DNA of 64,000 nucleotides from Pseudolabrys sp. FHR47. GTDB taxonomy: Bacteria > Pseudomonadota > Alphaproteobacteria > Rhizobiales > Xanthobacteraceae. Under the pieces are notes generated by a model, which searched no databases, had not been told where the DNA came from, and was given only the letters and a program-made list of their open reading frames with translations. A program made the position numbers and the translations under genes. Location: contig NZ_CP039740.1 in assembly GCF_005153485.1 (NCBI RefSeq), positions 1,057,001 to 1,121,000 on the forward strand, given 5' to 3'. The first letter of the stretch is position 1, and each line of letters opens with the position of its first letter. Positions 51,006-59,926 of the stretch are shown here, in pieces.

Positions 51006-51974
51006 ATGAATACAAGAATGATCCGGCTGGGCTTAACGGCGCTCTTGCTTGGTTTTACCGCGACCGGCGTCAATGCCGCAGAAGTGACCCTGAAAGCCGT
51101 TTCGGTTTTTCCGAAAGGCAACTTCTTCGCGCGCCATTTCGAGACCTTCGTCGAGCGCGTCAATGCGCAAGGCAAAGGCAAGGTGCAGATCAAGTTGCTC
51201 GGCGGACCAGACGCCATGCCACCGCTGCAGGTCGGCAATGCTCTCAAAGGCGGCGTGATCGATTTGGCGAACACCACTGGTGTCTTTCATGCCAATCTGG
51301 TGCCTGAAGCCGTCGCATTGACACTGACGACCAAGCCGATAGCTGAACTGCGCAAGAATGGCGCCTACGACCTGATGAACAAGATTCATCAGGACAAGGC
51401 GCAGATCTACTGGCTCGGCCGCGACGCGCAGCATCTCCAGTATCATATCTATCTGACGAAGAAGCCGAACGATGCCGATTTCAAGGGCCTGCGTTTGCGC
51501 TCGGTGCCGGTCTACAACGCATTCTTCAAGGCGCTGGGTGCCAATCCCATGACCATCGCGCCGGGCGAGGTCTACACCGCGCTTGAACGCGGTGTCATCG
51601 ACGGCTACGGCTGGCCGATCGCCGGCGTGTTCGATCTTGGCTGGCAGGAGCGCACCAAGGTGCGTGTCGATCCCGGTTTCTATGCGGTCGAGACCGGCAT
51701 TTTCATGAGTCTCAAGAGCTGGAGCGCCCTCGAACCCGACCAGCAGGCCTTTCTGAAGGAGCAGATGGCCTGGCTTGAGGACCAGTCGAAGAGCTATGTG
51801 GCGGAAGGAAAAGCCGAGGCCGAAAAGCAGGCTAAGGCCGGGATCGAGGTCTTGACCTTGCCATCCGCCGACGCGGCCAAGTTTATCGCCACGGCCAATG
51901 ATGCCGGCTGGGCCGCCATTCTCGCGGCGAGCCCGCAATACGGCGCCGAACTGAAAAAACTGCTTGCCGACTAA
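51006..51974 (+). CDS. TRAP transporter substrate-binding protein (DctP-like)
   Basis: A 322-aa periplasmic binding protein of the DctP family. Signal peptide to VNA/A (about residue 22). The conserved substrate-arginine region reads LRLRSVPVYNAFFKALGANPMTIAPGEVYTALERGVIDGYGWP (two blocks, about 159-201), with the first Arg the likely carboxylate ligand. I use ATG 51006, six bases after GGAG; an ATG at 50994 overlaps that site. It is the third gene of this TRAP operon. Ligand is a carboxylate but unidentified. Confidence 0.94.
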   Translation: MNTRMIRLGLTALLLGFTATGVNAAEVTLKAVSVFPKGNFFARHFETFVERVNAQGKGKVQIKLLGGPDAMPPLQVGNALKGGVIDLANTTGVFHANLVPEAVALTLTTKPIAELRKNGAYDLMNKIHQDKAQIYWLGRDAQHLQYHIYLTKKPNDADFKGLRLRSVPVYNAFFKALGANPMTIAPGEVYTALERGVIDGYGWPIAGVFDLGWQERTKVRVDPGFYAVETGIFMSLKSWSALEPDQQAFLKEQMAWLEDQSKSYVAEGKAEAEKQAKAGIEVLTLPSADAAKFIATANDAGWAAILAASPQYGAELKKLLAD

Positions 51975-52003
51975 CGCCTCGAGCAATCAAGGCGACGCCG
52001 ATA

Positions 52004-52033
52004 GACCTCTCCCCGTCATGCCGGGGAGAGGTC
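52004..52033. terminator. hairpin after the TRAP operon
   Basis: Perfect 11-bp stem GACCTCTCCCC/GGGGAGAGGTC with an eight-base loop, 30 bp after the dctP stop. No T-run, so it may act as a 3'-end barrier or partial terminator before hemH. Confidence 0.5.
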
Positions 52034-52080
52034 GTGAGCGCTCTTGACGCCCTCGCGCATTTCCCGCTGATTAGCGGGAC

Positions 52081-53118
52081 ATGACCGACGCCCAGAATCC
52101 CCACCTCCCGCCCGATCATCCCAAGATACCGCCGCGCCGGATCGGCGTGCTTCTGGTCAATCTCGGCACGCCGGATGCCACCGACTATTGGTCGATGCGG
52201 CGTTACCTCAAGGAGTTCCTGTCCGATCGCCGCGTCATCGAGGAGAACCCGGTCAAGTGGTGGCTCATCCTCAACCTGATCGTGCTGACCTTCCGGCCGT
52301 CGAAGAAGGGCCGCGATTACGACAAGATCTGGAACAAGGCGCGCAACGAGTCCTTCCTCAAGACGATTACGCGCTCGCAGGCCGAGAAGCTCACCGCCAC
52401 CATGAGCGGCGATACGCGCCTCGTTGTCGACTGGGCGATGCGTTACGGCAATCCATCGATCAAATCGCGGCTCGACGCGCTGCAGGCGCAAGGCTGCGAC
52501 CGCATTCTGGTCGTGCCGCTCTATCCGCAATATGCCGCGGCGACCACGGCCACCGTCGCCGACAAGGCCTTCGAGGCGCTGGCGCAAATGCGCTGGCAGC
52601 CGGCGGTTCGCATCGCGCCGGCCTATTTCAACAACCCGGTCTATATCGAGGCATTGGCCAATTCGCTGCAGGCGTCGCTGGCCGGACTAAGTTTCAAGCC
52701 GGACGTCATCCTCGCCTCGTTTCACGGCATGCCGGAAGAGTATCTGGCCAAGGGCGATCCCTATTACTGCCAGTGCGCGGCGACCGCTCGTTTGTTGCGT
52801 GAGCGCCTCAAGCTCGACGACACGCAGTTGATGATGACCTTCCAGTCGCGCTTCGGCCCGGCGGAATGGCTCAAGCCTTACACCGACAAGACGGTGGAGG
52901 CTTTGGCCCAGCGCGGCGTCAAGAACCTCGCCATCATCACGCCGGGTTTCTCGTCGGATTGCCTCGAGACGCTGGAAGAGATCGCCATGGAAAATGCCGG
53001 CATCTTCAGAGAGCACGGCGGCGAGAACTTCGCGGCGATTCCCTGCCTCAACGATTCCGCCGAGGGCATGGCTGTGATCCGCGACGTTGTCGCCCGCGAG
53101 CTGCAGGGCTGGGTCTAG
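52081..53118 (+). CDS. hemH: ferrochelatase
   Basis: A 345-aa enzyme that inserts Fe2+ into protoporphyrin IX, the last step of haem synthesis, at the cytoplasmic face of the membrane. Early motif GVLLVNLGTPDATDYWSMRRYLKEFLSD (two blocks, residues about 23-50), catalytic H215 in ASFHGMPE, the conserved FQSRFGPAEWLKPYTD, and acidic late motif SDCLETLEEI. The N-terminal extension of about 20 residues rich in Pro and His is usual in rhizobia. Stands alone. Confidence 0.97.
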   Translation: MTDAQNPHLPPDHPKIPPRRIGVLLVNLGTPDATDYWSMRRYLKEFLSDRRVIEENPVKWWLILNLIVLTFRPSKKGRDYDKIWNKARNESFLKTITRSQAEKLTATMSGDTRLVVDWAMRYGNPSIKSRLDALQAQGCDRILVVPLYPQYAAATTATVADKAFEALAQMRWQPAVRIAPAYFNNPVYIEALANSLQASLAGLSFKPDVILASFHGMPEEYLAKGDPYYCQCAATARLLRERLKLDDTQLMMTFQSRFGPAEWLKPYTDKTVEALAQRGVKNLAIITPGFSSDCLETLEEIAMENAGIFREHGGENFAAIPCLNDSAEGMAVIRDVVARELQGWV

Positions 53119-53142
53119 CGGACCCGGCCGTCTCAACACCTC

Positions 53143-53175
53143 GTTAACCATAGCGCTTTAACGTCCGTTAACCAC
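53143..53175 (+). promoter_or_regulatory. candidate CtrA-type sites
   Basis: GTTAACCAT (53143-53151), TTTAAC (53157-53162) and GTTAACCAC (53167-53175) resemble CtrA half-sites (TTAACCAT). The spacing TTAA-N6-TTAA between the last two is one base short of the classic N7. They lie about 75 bp before an outer-membrane barrel gene. Confidence 0.4.
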
Positions 53176-53246
53176 TTCCCGCCGTCCGCGGGCGGGTGCG
53201 CCTGCGCGCGCCTTGCGGCCGGTCCAGAGAGGCTTCGAGTTACGAC

Positions 53247-54869
53247 GTGAAGCGCCGCGCCGACATTGCCGGCTCGCGCCCGATCTTCGGGACGATGGCG
53301 CTCGCCTGCGTGCTGACGTTGTCGAGCGGCGCGGCCTTTGCCCAGATCGTTACGCCCGACGCCGATCCTCTGGCGCCGCGACAGGCCAGCAAGCCGCAGA
53401 CCTTCCAGAAATTCGGCCCGCAGCAGCAGCAGAAACTGGCGCAGACGCCAAGCTTTACGCCGCCGGCGTCGGGTGCCGGCAACACCGGCTATGACTCCAC
53501 CAACAGCCGCCGCGCCAAGGCAAAAAAGCAAGCCGCGCAGAAACCGGGCAGCGCGGCGCGCGCGCAAGCCTCAGTCACCGACGAGCCGCCGCCGCTGACT
53601 TTGTCGCCCTACCAGAAACCGTTCCCGACCGAAGCAAAGAACGCGATGGCTCAGGCGACCGGCAAGCCGCCGGTCGAATTCGGGCCGATCCGCAAACCGC
53701 TCAAGAAACGCCGCAGCGAGGATGCCGACGATCCTTATGCGCCGCTCGGCGTTCATGCCGGCGGCTTTCTGCTCTATCCGGCGGTCGAACTGTCCGGCGG
53801 CTACAGCACCAATCCCGGTCAATCATCGAACGCGGAAGGCGCCTGGCTTTACAGTGCCGCGCCGGAATTGCGCGCGCAATCGAACTGGTCGCGCCACGAA
53901 CTCAAGGCCGACCTGCGCGGCAGCTACACCGGCTATACGCCCGACACAACGCCGACGCTCAGCCGGCCTTACGCCAACGGCAAGGTCGACGGCCGCGTCG
54001 ACGTCACCAGGACGACGCGCCTCGATCTCGGCGGTCGCGTCCTGGTGTCGACCGACAACCCCGGCAGTCCGAACCTGCAGGCTGGGCTGTCGAAGCTGCC
54101 GATCTTCACGACCTATGGCGGTTCGGTCGGGCTTGGGCAGAAGTTCAATCGCCTCGACGTGTCGATCAAGGGCGATGTCGAACGCACCGCCTATCAGGAC
54201 TCCAAACTGACCGACGGCACGACCGCCTCGAACGAAGACCGCAACTACGATCAGTATGGCGTCACCCTGCGCGGCGGTTACGAAATGACGCCGGGCGTCG
54301 CGCCCTATATCGAAGGCTCGGTCGATTCCCGTCGCCACGATCTGGCGACCGATTTCTCGGGCTATCAGCGCAACTCAAAGGGCTGGACCGCGCTGGTCGG
54401 CTCAACTTTCGAATTGTCGCGGTTGCTGACCGGCGACACCGGCATCGGTTACACCGAGCGCAAATACGACGATACGCGTCTCGACAAACTGAGCGGATTC
54501 GTCGGCAATGCCTCGCTGATATGGACGGCGAGCGCGCTCACCACGGTGCAGTTCAACGCCAAATCCGCGGTTCAGGAATCGGCGGTCGCCGGCGTCTCCG
54601 GCGTACTGTCCCGCGATTTCGGCTTGCAGGTCGATCATGCCTTCCGCCGCTACCTGATCGGCAGCGTCAAGGCCGGTTACGGCAACGACGACTACAAAGG
54701 CTCGGACCGTGACGACAATCGCTACATGGTCGCGCTCGGACTGACCTACAAATTGTCGCGCTGGGCCCAGGTCAAAGGCGAGTTCCGCCAGGATTGGCTG
54801 CGCTCGAACTTCAGCGGCAACGATTACAACGTGAGCACATTCCTGCTCGGCGTTCGCCTGCAGCAATGA
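53247..54869 (+). CDS. outer membrane beta-barrel protein
   Basis: A 540-aa exported protein. A GTG at 53247 gives a signal peptide with a basic start (VKRRAD) and cleavage after AFA. A disordered Pro/Gln/Lys-rich stretch (about 35-170) leads to a C-terminal barrel with alternating hydrophobic-polar strands, from LYPAVELSGGYSTNPG to the last strand STFLLGVRLQQ, and Gly/Tyr pairs at turns. It resembles the OMP_b-brl_2 class found near polysaccharide or envelope genes. GalU follows convergently. Earlier GTG starts (53196) are possible but spoil the signal peptide. Confidence 0.82.
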   Translation: MKRRADIAGSRPIFGTMALACVLTLSSGAAFAQIVTPDADPLAPRQASKPQTFQKFGPQQQQKLAQTPSFTPPASGAGNTGYDSTNSRRAKAKKQAAQKPGSAARAQASVTDEPPPLTLSPYQKPFPTEAKNAMAQATGKPPVEFGPIRKPLKKRRSEDADDPYAPLGVHAGGFLLYPAVELSGGYSTNPGQSSNAEGAWLYSAAPELRAQSNWSRHELKADLRGSYTGYTPDTTPTLSRPYANGKVDGRVDVTRTTRLDLGGRVLVSTDNPGSPNLQAGLSKLPIFTTYGGSVGLGQKFNRLDVSIKGDVERTAYQDSKLTDGTTASNEDRNYDQYGVTLRGGYEMTPGVAPYIEGSVDSRRHDLATDFSGYQRNSKGWTALVGSTFELSRLLTGDTGIGYTERKYDDTRLDKLSGFVGNASLIWTASALTTVQFNAKSAVQESAVAGVSGVLSRDFGLQVDHAFRRYLIGSVKAGYGNDDYKGSDRDDNRYMVALGLTYKLSRWAQVKGEFRQDWLRSNFSGNDYNVSTFLLGVRLQQ

Positions 54870-54890
54870 CTCGACTCGCTCGCGGGCGGC

Positions 54891-55772
54891 TTATTTGCCG
54901 CTGAGAATGCGTTCGATCTCGGAGCGGAACTCGTCCGAAAGGTCGGGGCGGTCGAGGCCGTAGGCCACGTTTGCGGTCAGGAAGCCGATCTTCGAGCCGC
55001 AGTCATAGCTTCGGCCTTCGAACTTGAAACCATAGAACGGCTGCGTTTTCGCCAAGGTGAGCATGGCGTCGGTCAATTGGATTTCGCCGCCGGCGCCGGC
55101 GGCTTGCTTGCTCAGCACGTCGAACAATTCGGGCTGCAGGATGTAGCGGCCGGTGATCGACAGATTGGACGGCGCGTCCTTGGCTTTCGGCTTCTCGACC
55201 ATCTGGGTGACTTCGAAAGCTTTGCCCCTGGGCTTGCCGACGCCGACCACGCCGTACATGTGAATGCGGTCCATCGGCACTTCCTCGACGGCGATGATAT
55301 TGGCGTTGTCGTCAAGGTCTCTGGCGGCTTCCATCATTTGCGCGAGACAGCCCTTCGGGTTCTTCACCAGAACGTCCGGCAGCACCACCGCGAACGGCTC
55401 GTCGCCGACCAGATCGCGCGCGCACCACACCGCATGTCCGAGTCCAAGCGGCGACTGTTGGCGCGTGAAGCTGGTGCCGCCGGCTTCTGGCAGATCGCCT
55501 TTCAGCAACTCGAGATCGGCCTTTTTGCCGCGCTCGATCAAAGTCACTTCAAGTTCGAACTGCCGGTCGAAATGGTCTTCGATGATGTTCTTGTTGCGCC
55601 CGGTCACGAAAATGCAGTGCTCGATGCCCGCCTCATGCGCCTCGTCGACCACGTGCTGGATCAGCGGCCGGTCGACCACGGGCAACATTTCCTTCGGCAT
55701 CGCCTTGGTGGCGGGCAGGAACCGGGTTCCAAGACCGGCGACAGGGAACAGCGCTTTGCGAACAGGCTTCAT
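54891..55772 (-). CDS. galU: UTP-glucose-1-phosphate uridylyltransferase
   Basis: A 293-aa nucleotidyltransferase making UDP-glucose for envelope polysaccharides. Nucleotide motif FPVAGLGTRFLPATKAMPKEMLPVVDRP (two blocks, about residues 8-36), QQSPLGLGHAVWCA, and the catalytic acidic VVLPDVLV where many enzymes have DD. Start at ATG 55772, the first Met giving the normal N-terminus; there is no clear Shine-Dalgarno. Adjacent to the outer-membrane barrel gene, convergent with it. Confidence 0.96.
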   Translation of the reverse strand: MKPVRKALFPVAGLGTRFLPATKAMPKEMLPVVDRPLIQHVVDEAHEAGIEHCIFVTGRNKNIIEDHFDRQFELEVTLIERGKKADLELLKGDLPEAGGTSFTRQQSPLGLGHAVWCARDLVGDEPFAVVLPDVLVKNPKGCLAQMMEAARDLDDNANIIAVEEVPMDRIHMYGVVGVGKPRGKAFEVTQMVEKPKAKDAPSNLSITGRYILQPELFDVLSKQAAGAGGEIQLTDAMLTLAKTQPFYGFKFEGRSYDCGSKIGFLTANVAYGLDRPDLSDEFRSEIERILSGK

Positions 55773-55963
55773 GGGGGGAATGGGTCTCGGTGGGTGGGCG
55801 GCAAACGTGCGGCCAAAAAGCACGGCTGCCGGTGAAGGTCCAGTTGACGATGAAATCTGGCCCGGATTGGGACAAAAAGGTAGAATGTTAACCTTCTCGC
55901 AACGATATCCCGTTCGGATGGGTCACGGGAAAACGCCAGGAACGGCAACGGCGCGGCAGGTTA

Positions 55964-57295
55964 ATGCGGAATACCCGGATATGGTTCATGGCCGGTTTCG
56001 TGGCCCTCGCCGCCGGCGCGGGTCCGGCCTCGGCTGCCGGCGATGTCGAACGCACGGGCACCATTCCGTCTCGCCCCGGCATCGAGCGCTCCGCGGGCCC
56101 TGACTGGAGCGGTGAGGACGGCTCGTCGGGGCATCCGCTGATGACCGCCGCGGCGATCCGCGCGGCGGCCGCTGATTTTCCGAACTGCATCGAGCGTCTG
56201 TGGCCACTCGCCGCGCGCCATCGCATTTCGCGCGCGAACTTCGACCGTCTGACGGCGAAGCTGACGCCCGACTTGCGGATCATGGACCTGCTCGACAGCC
56301 AGCCTGAATTCACCAAGGCGGTATGGGATTATCTCGATATCCTTGTGAACGAGCGGCGCATCTCGCGCGGCCGGGACATGCTGGCGAAATACAGCGCTCA
56401 ATTCGCCGCCGCCGAACGCGCGTATGGCGTTGATCGCCACATCATCGCGGCGATCTGGGGCGTCGAAACCGATTACGGCGCGCTTGCCGGCGATCGCCCG
56501 GTGCTGCGCTCGACCGCGACTTTGGCCTGCGTCGGCCGGCGTCAGCGCTATTTCCGCGACGAATTCATCGCCGCGCTCGACATCATCGAACGCGGCGATG
56601 TGCGGCCGGACCGGCTCGTCGGCTCCTGGGCCGGCGCCTTCGGGCCGACCCAGTTCATGCCGACCGCCTTCAAGCGTTATGCCGTCGACGGCGACAACGA
56701 CGGACGACGCGATGTCATCGACTCGATGCCCGATCTCATCGCCTCGACCGCCAACAATCTCAAGAAGACCGGCTGGCAGGATGGCGAGACCTGGGGCTAC
56801 GAGGTCGTGGTCCCGGCCAATCTCGATTTCATGCTGGCGGATCGTCATCAGGTTATGACGATCCGCGAATGGGAGCGCCACGGTATCGTCCGCGCCGGCG
56901 GCCAGCCTTTCCCGCGTCCGGGCGATCGCGCGTTTCTGCTGGTGCCCGCCGGCGTGCAGGGGCCGGGTTTCCTGATGCTGCCGAACTTCAAGGTCATCAT
57001 GCGCTACAACCCGTCGGAGTCGTATGCGCTGGCAATCGGACATCTGGCTGACCGGTTGCGGGGCGCCGGGCCGTTCGTCCAGGACTGGCCGCGCTATGAG
57101 CGCGTCCTGACGCGCGCCGAGCGCCTCGAACTCCAGCAACTCCTCGAACGCCACGGCCACGACGTCGGCGAGCCGGATGGCCGGCTCGGCGCCAAGACCC
57201 GTGAGGCGTTGCGCGACTTCCAGGCCAGAATCGGCCGAGTTCCGGACGGATTTGCCTCGGCCGGGCTGCTCGAGCGCCTGCGCTCCGGCCGCTAA
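55964..57295 (+). CDS. lytic murein transglycosylase, MltB family, with peptidoglycan-binding domain
   Basis: A 443-aa periplasmic enzyme. Signal peptide to about residue 24 (ASA). Catalytic glutamate E168 in AAIWGVETDYG; also GSWAGAFGPTQFMPTAFKRYAVDGD and LPNFKVIMRYNPSESYALAIGHLADRL, hallmarks of the SLT_2 (MltB) fold. The C-terminal 60 residues are a PG_binding_1 domain (DGRLGAKTREALRDFQARIG). Such enzymes cut glycan strands to 1,6-anhydro products during growth. Weak AGG before the ATG. Confidence 0.95.
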   Translation: MRNTRIWFMAGFVALAAGAGPASAAGDVERTGTIPSRPGIERSAGPDWSGEDGSSGHPLMTAAAIRAAAADFPNCIERLWPLAARHRISRANFDRLTAKLTPDLRIMDLLDSQPEFTKAVWDYLDILVNERRISRGRDMLAKYSAQFAAAERAYGVDRHIIAAIWGVETDYGALAGDRPVLRSTATLACVGRRQRYFRDEFIAALDIIERGDVRPDRLVGSWAGAFGPTQFMPTAFKRYAVDGDNDGRRDVIDSMPDLIASTANNLKKTGWQDGETWGYEVVVPANLDFMLADRHQVMTIREWERHGIVRAGGQPFPRPGDRAFLLVPAGVQGPGFLMLPNFKVIMRYNPSESYALAIGHLADRLRGAGPFVQDWPRYERVLTRAERLELQQLLERHGHDVGEPDGRLGAKTREALRDFQARIGRVPDGFASAGLLERLRSGR

Positions 57296-57360
57296 CCAGG
57301 GCCCGACCTTCGAGTTGACATTTTTTCCGGGCTATTGGTCCATGGCCCGGAGACGCGACA

Positions 57361-59133
57361 ATGCGTCCCGCAACCGAGCCGGATCGCTCGCTGGACGTCC
57401 CGATGATGCGCGAAATCAAAGCCCTGCGGCTGCTTGGCGGACTGGCCCTTTTAGGGCTGGCCGAGGTTGCCGTTTTGGGTGGTATTGCGCTCATCACGGC
57501 CCAGCCGGCGCAGGCCCAGTTCTTCGAACCGCGTTATCAGCGCCCGCGGGGCGGCGGCTTCTTCGATAGCCTGTTCGGTGGCGGTGGCCGCCAGCGTTAT
57601 GACGACCGCGAGATTTATCGCGAGGCGCCGGCGCCGGTCGACAATTCGCGTGCGCCGCCGCCGCGCAAGGAGACCAAAGCCGATCACGTCGAGCCGACCA
57701 CGTCCGTGGTCGTGTTCGGTGACAGCATGGCTGATTGGCTGGCTTACGGCCTCGAAGACGCTTTCGCCGACGCGCCGGAAATCGCCATCGTGCGCAAGGC
57801 CAAGCCGTATTCCGGCTTGCTGCGCTACGACGCCAAAAACGATCAGGACTGGTGGCACGTCGCGCGGGAAATGCTCGCCAACGAGAAGGCGAACTACGTC
57901 ATCATGATGCTCGGCGTCGGCGATCGTCAGAACTTGCGCGAGCGCGATGTCGCCAAGGAAGCCGAGCAGAAAGCCAAAGAAGACGCCAACAAGGAACAGG
58001 CTGGCGCCGCACCGCAGGATCAGCAGAAGCAGGAGCAGGCGAAGAAAGAAACCGACGACGAAGGCGGCATTGTCGCGCCGGAGCCGAAAGCACCGGCGTC
58101 GCGCCGGAGCGCGAGCGGCGTGATCGAGTTCCGCTCCGAACCTTGGGAAAAGGTTTATGCGCGGCGCATCGACGACACAATCGCCGCGCTGAAGAGCAAA
58201 GGCGTGCCGGTATTCTGGGTCGGGCTGCCGCCGATCCGCGGCACCAAGTCGACCGCCGATACAGGTTATCTCAACGATCTTTATCGCGCGCGTGCGGAAA
58301 AGGCCGGCGCCGTTTACGTCGATGTCTGGGACGGCTTTGTCGACGAAGAAGGCAAGTACACGACCTCCGGCCCGGACTATGAAGGCCAGGTGCGCCGCCT
58401 GCGCACGGGCGACGGCGTCTATTTCACGAAGTACGGCGCGCGCAAGCTGGCGCACTATGTCGAGCGCGAGATCCGCCGCTATATGACGAACCGCGGACCG
58501 ATTGCGCTGCCCATGGGGCCGATCGCGCCGGCTTTGAGCGACGGCAAGCCGGCGGCGCGCCCGCTGGCCGGCCCGGTGGTGCCGTTGACCACGATCACCG
58601 GCAATAACGACGAACTCGCCGGCGGCATGGCGGCGAATGCGCGCGCGGATGCGTCGGCCACGGCCGTGCTGGTGAAGGGCGACGCTCTGGCACCGGCGCC
58701 CGGCCGCGCCGACGATTTCATCTGGCCGCCCGGCAGCGAACGGCCAAAGGTTCAGCCGCCGGTCGCTGCGCCCGCCGCGCCGGCTCAACCCGCCGCGCCG
58801 AAAGCAGCGGCGGTGACGCCCCCGGCTTCGACGCCTGCACCGGCAACTGCTGTGCCGCAGGCTCCGGCGGCGATTGCCGCGCCGGAGCCTGAGTCCAAGC
58901 CGGCGGCGCCGAAGCCCGTCGACATCAAGCCGGCTGCCGTTGAGCCGAAGCCTCCGGCGCCACAGCCGCGTGCGGTTGAGCGGCCACGCGCGCCGCCCGT
59001 TGCCGACAACCGGCCGCGTCCGCCGCAGCAACAGCAAGTGGTCGATCCGCGCGCGCCGCGTCCGCCGCAAGGCATCGCCCAGCAGCCGCCGCGCCGCCGC
59101 GACGACGGCGGGCTGTTCGGGATTTTCCGCTAA
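57361..59133 (+). CDS. SGNH/GDSL hydrolase-like protein (DUF459) with long Pro/Ala tail
   Basis: A 590-aa exported protein. N-terminal signal/anchor (about residues 20-52, ending QAQ). The DUF459 SGNH domain begins VVVFGDSMADWLAYGLE (S122 in block I), has block III-like MMLGVGDRQNL in the place of G-x-N-D, and the His-containing last block YFTKYGARKLAHYVE. A charged KEAEQKAKED..KEQ linker (about 200-235) and a roughly 170-residue Pro/Ala-rich tail follow, likely spanning the cell wall. It may be an O-acyl esterase of cell-envelope sugars. Strong terminator downstream. Confidence 0.85.
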   Translation: MRPATEPDRSLDVPMMREIKALRLLGGLALLGLAEVAVLGGIALITAQPAQAQFFEPRYQRPRGGGFFDSLFGGGGRQRYDDREIYREAPAPVDNSRAPPPRKETKADHVEPTTSVVVFGDSMADWLAYGLEDAFADAPEIAIVRKAKPYSGLLRYDAKNDQDWWHVAREMLANEKANYVIMMLGVGDRQNLRERDVAKEAEQKAKEDANKEQAGAAPQDQQKQEQAKKETDDEGGIVAPEPKAPASRRSASGVIEFRSEPWEKVYARRIDDTIAALKSKGVPVFWVGLPPIRGTKSTADTGYLNDLYRARAEKAGAVYVDVWDGFVDEEGKYTTSGPDYEGQVRRLRTGDGVYFTKYGARKLAHYVEREIRRYMTNRGPIALPMGPIAPALSDGKPAARPLAGPVVPLTTITGNNDELAGGMAANARADASATAVLVKGDALAPAPGRADDFIWPPGSERPKVQPPVAAPAAPAQPAAPKAAAVTPPASTPAPATAVPQAPAAIAAPEPESKPAAPKPVDIKPAAVEPKPPAPQPRAVERPRAPPVADNRPRPPQQQQVVDPRAPRPPQGIAQQPPRRRDDGGLFGIFR

Positions 59134-59139
59134 ATAAAA

Positions 59140-59166
59140 AAGCGCCCCGGGGCATCCGGGGCGCTT
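59140..59166. terminator. Rho-independent terminator, bidirectional
   Basis: An 11-bp stem AAGCGCCCCGG/CCGGGGCGCTT with a five-base loop, preceded by an A-run and followed by CTCG. It lies between convergent DUF459 and hsp20 genes and serves both. Confidence 0.85.
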
Positions 59167-59194
59167 CTCGTATTCTGGAGGTCAGGCGTTGCCG

Positions 59195-59644
59195 TTAGGC
59201 AGCGACCTTGTTCTCGACCACCTGCGGCTGCGCATTGCCGATCGGAATCTGGCGCGGCTTCTTGGCCTCGGGGATTTCACGCACCAGGTCGACGTGCAGC
59301 AGGCCATTCTCGAGGGCGGCGTTCTTCACCGTTACATAATCGGCGAGCTGGAATACGCGCTCGAAGGCGCGCGCCGCGATGCCCTGATAAAGCACCTCGC
59401 CGTTCGGCGCGGTCTGCGCCTGCTTGGCGCCCTTGATGGTCAGGGTGTTTTCTTTCGAGACGATCGAAAGCTCGTTCTCGGTAAAGCCCGCCACCGCGAC
59501 GGTGATGCGGTAGGCGTTCTCGCCGGTGCGCTCGATGTTGTAGGGCGGATAGCCCGGCGTGGCTTCAAAGCCGTCGAGCATCGAGAACAGGCGGTCGAAA
59601 CCGACGGTGGAACGGTAAAGGGGAGAGAGATCGAACGTACGCAT
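59195..59644 (-). CDS. hsp20: small heat-shock protein Hsp20/IbpA
   Basis: A 149-aa alpha-crystallin chaperone. It begins MRTFDLSPLYRSTVGFDRLF, has the rhizobial class A signature PPYNIERTGENAYRITVAVAGF, the crystallin core KGAKQA..EVLYQGIAARAFERVFQLAD, and LENGLLHVDL, with a C-terminal IPI motif (RQIPIG) for oligomer contacts. It holds unfolding proteins during heat stress. A heat-shock promoter and an RNA thermometer precede it, giving two levels of heat control. Confidence 0.96.
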   Translation of the reverse strand: MRTFDLSPLYRSTVGFDRLFSMLDGFEATPGYPPYNIERTGENAYRITVAVAGFTENELSIVSKENTLTIKGAKQAQTAPNGEVLYQGIAARAFERVFQLADYVTVKNAALENGLLHVDLVREIPEAKKPRQIPIGNAQPQVVENKVAA

Positions 59645-59745
59645 GTCTAAGTCCTCCTGTGAGCGACTATGGTTTCCGGGTCCTCGTCCGGTCCGCCAAA
59701 TGGCCGGACCCAGGACCCGCGCGCAGCCAAGAAGTGGCCTGCGCT
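59645..59745 (-). ncRNA. ROSE-like RNA thermometer in the hsp20 leader
   Basis: The 100-nt leader is almost fully taken by three hairpins: 59721-59744 (GCGCAG...CTGCGC), 59678-59718 (GGTCC/GGACC-rich), and 59650-59668. The last one locks the Shine-Dalgarno AGGAGGACU with AGUCGCUC, leaving one unpaired G on the opposite strand, which is the hallmark of ROSE thermometers found before rhizobial hsp20 genes. The AUG lies just outside. Confidence 0.85.
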
Positions 59746-59751
59746 TTACTG

Positions 59752-59779
59752 ATATGGGGGAGTTTTGCGGGCCTGCAAG
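59752..59779 (-). promoter_or_regulatory. RpoH (sigma-32) type promoter
   Basis: CTTGCA (59774-59779 on minus strand), 14 bases, CCCCATAT (59752-59759), close to the RpoH consensus CTTGAA-N13..17-CCCCATnT. Start predicted near 59745, exactly at the first thermometer hairpin. An AT-rich patch (about 59805-59825) upstream may be an UP element. Confidence 0.8.
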
Positions 59780-59926
59780 GGGCCAGCGTTGGTCACTTAA
59801 GTTACTGAAATATATTTATTTTAAGGCCTACGGTCCGGCAGCGGCCCTGTTTCAACTCCCGGCTCACACTTTGCCGGTCCATGGCCTATAACGCCTTGGA
59901 CCTCGCCCGCGCGCAGTTGATTCTTC

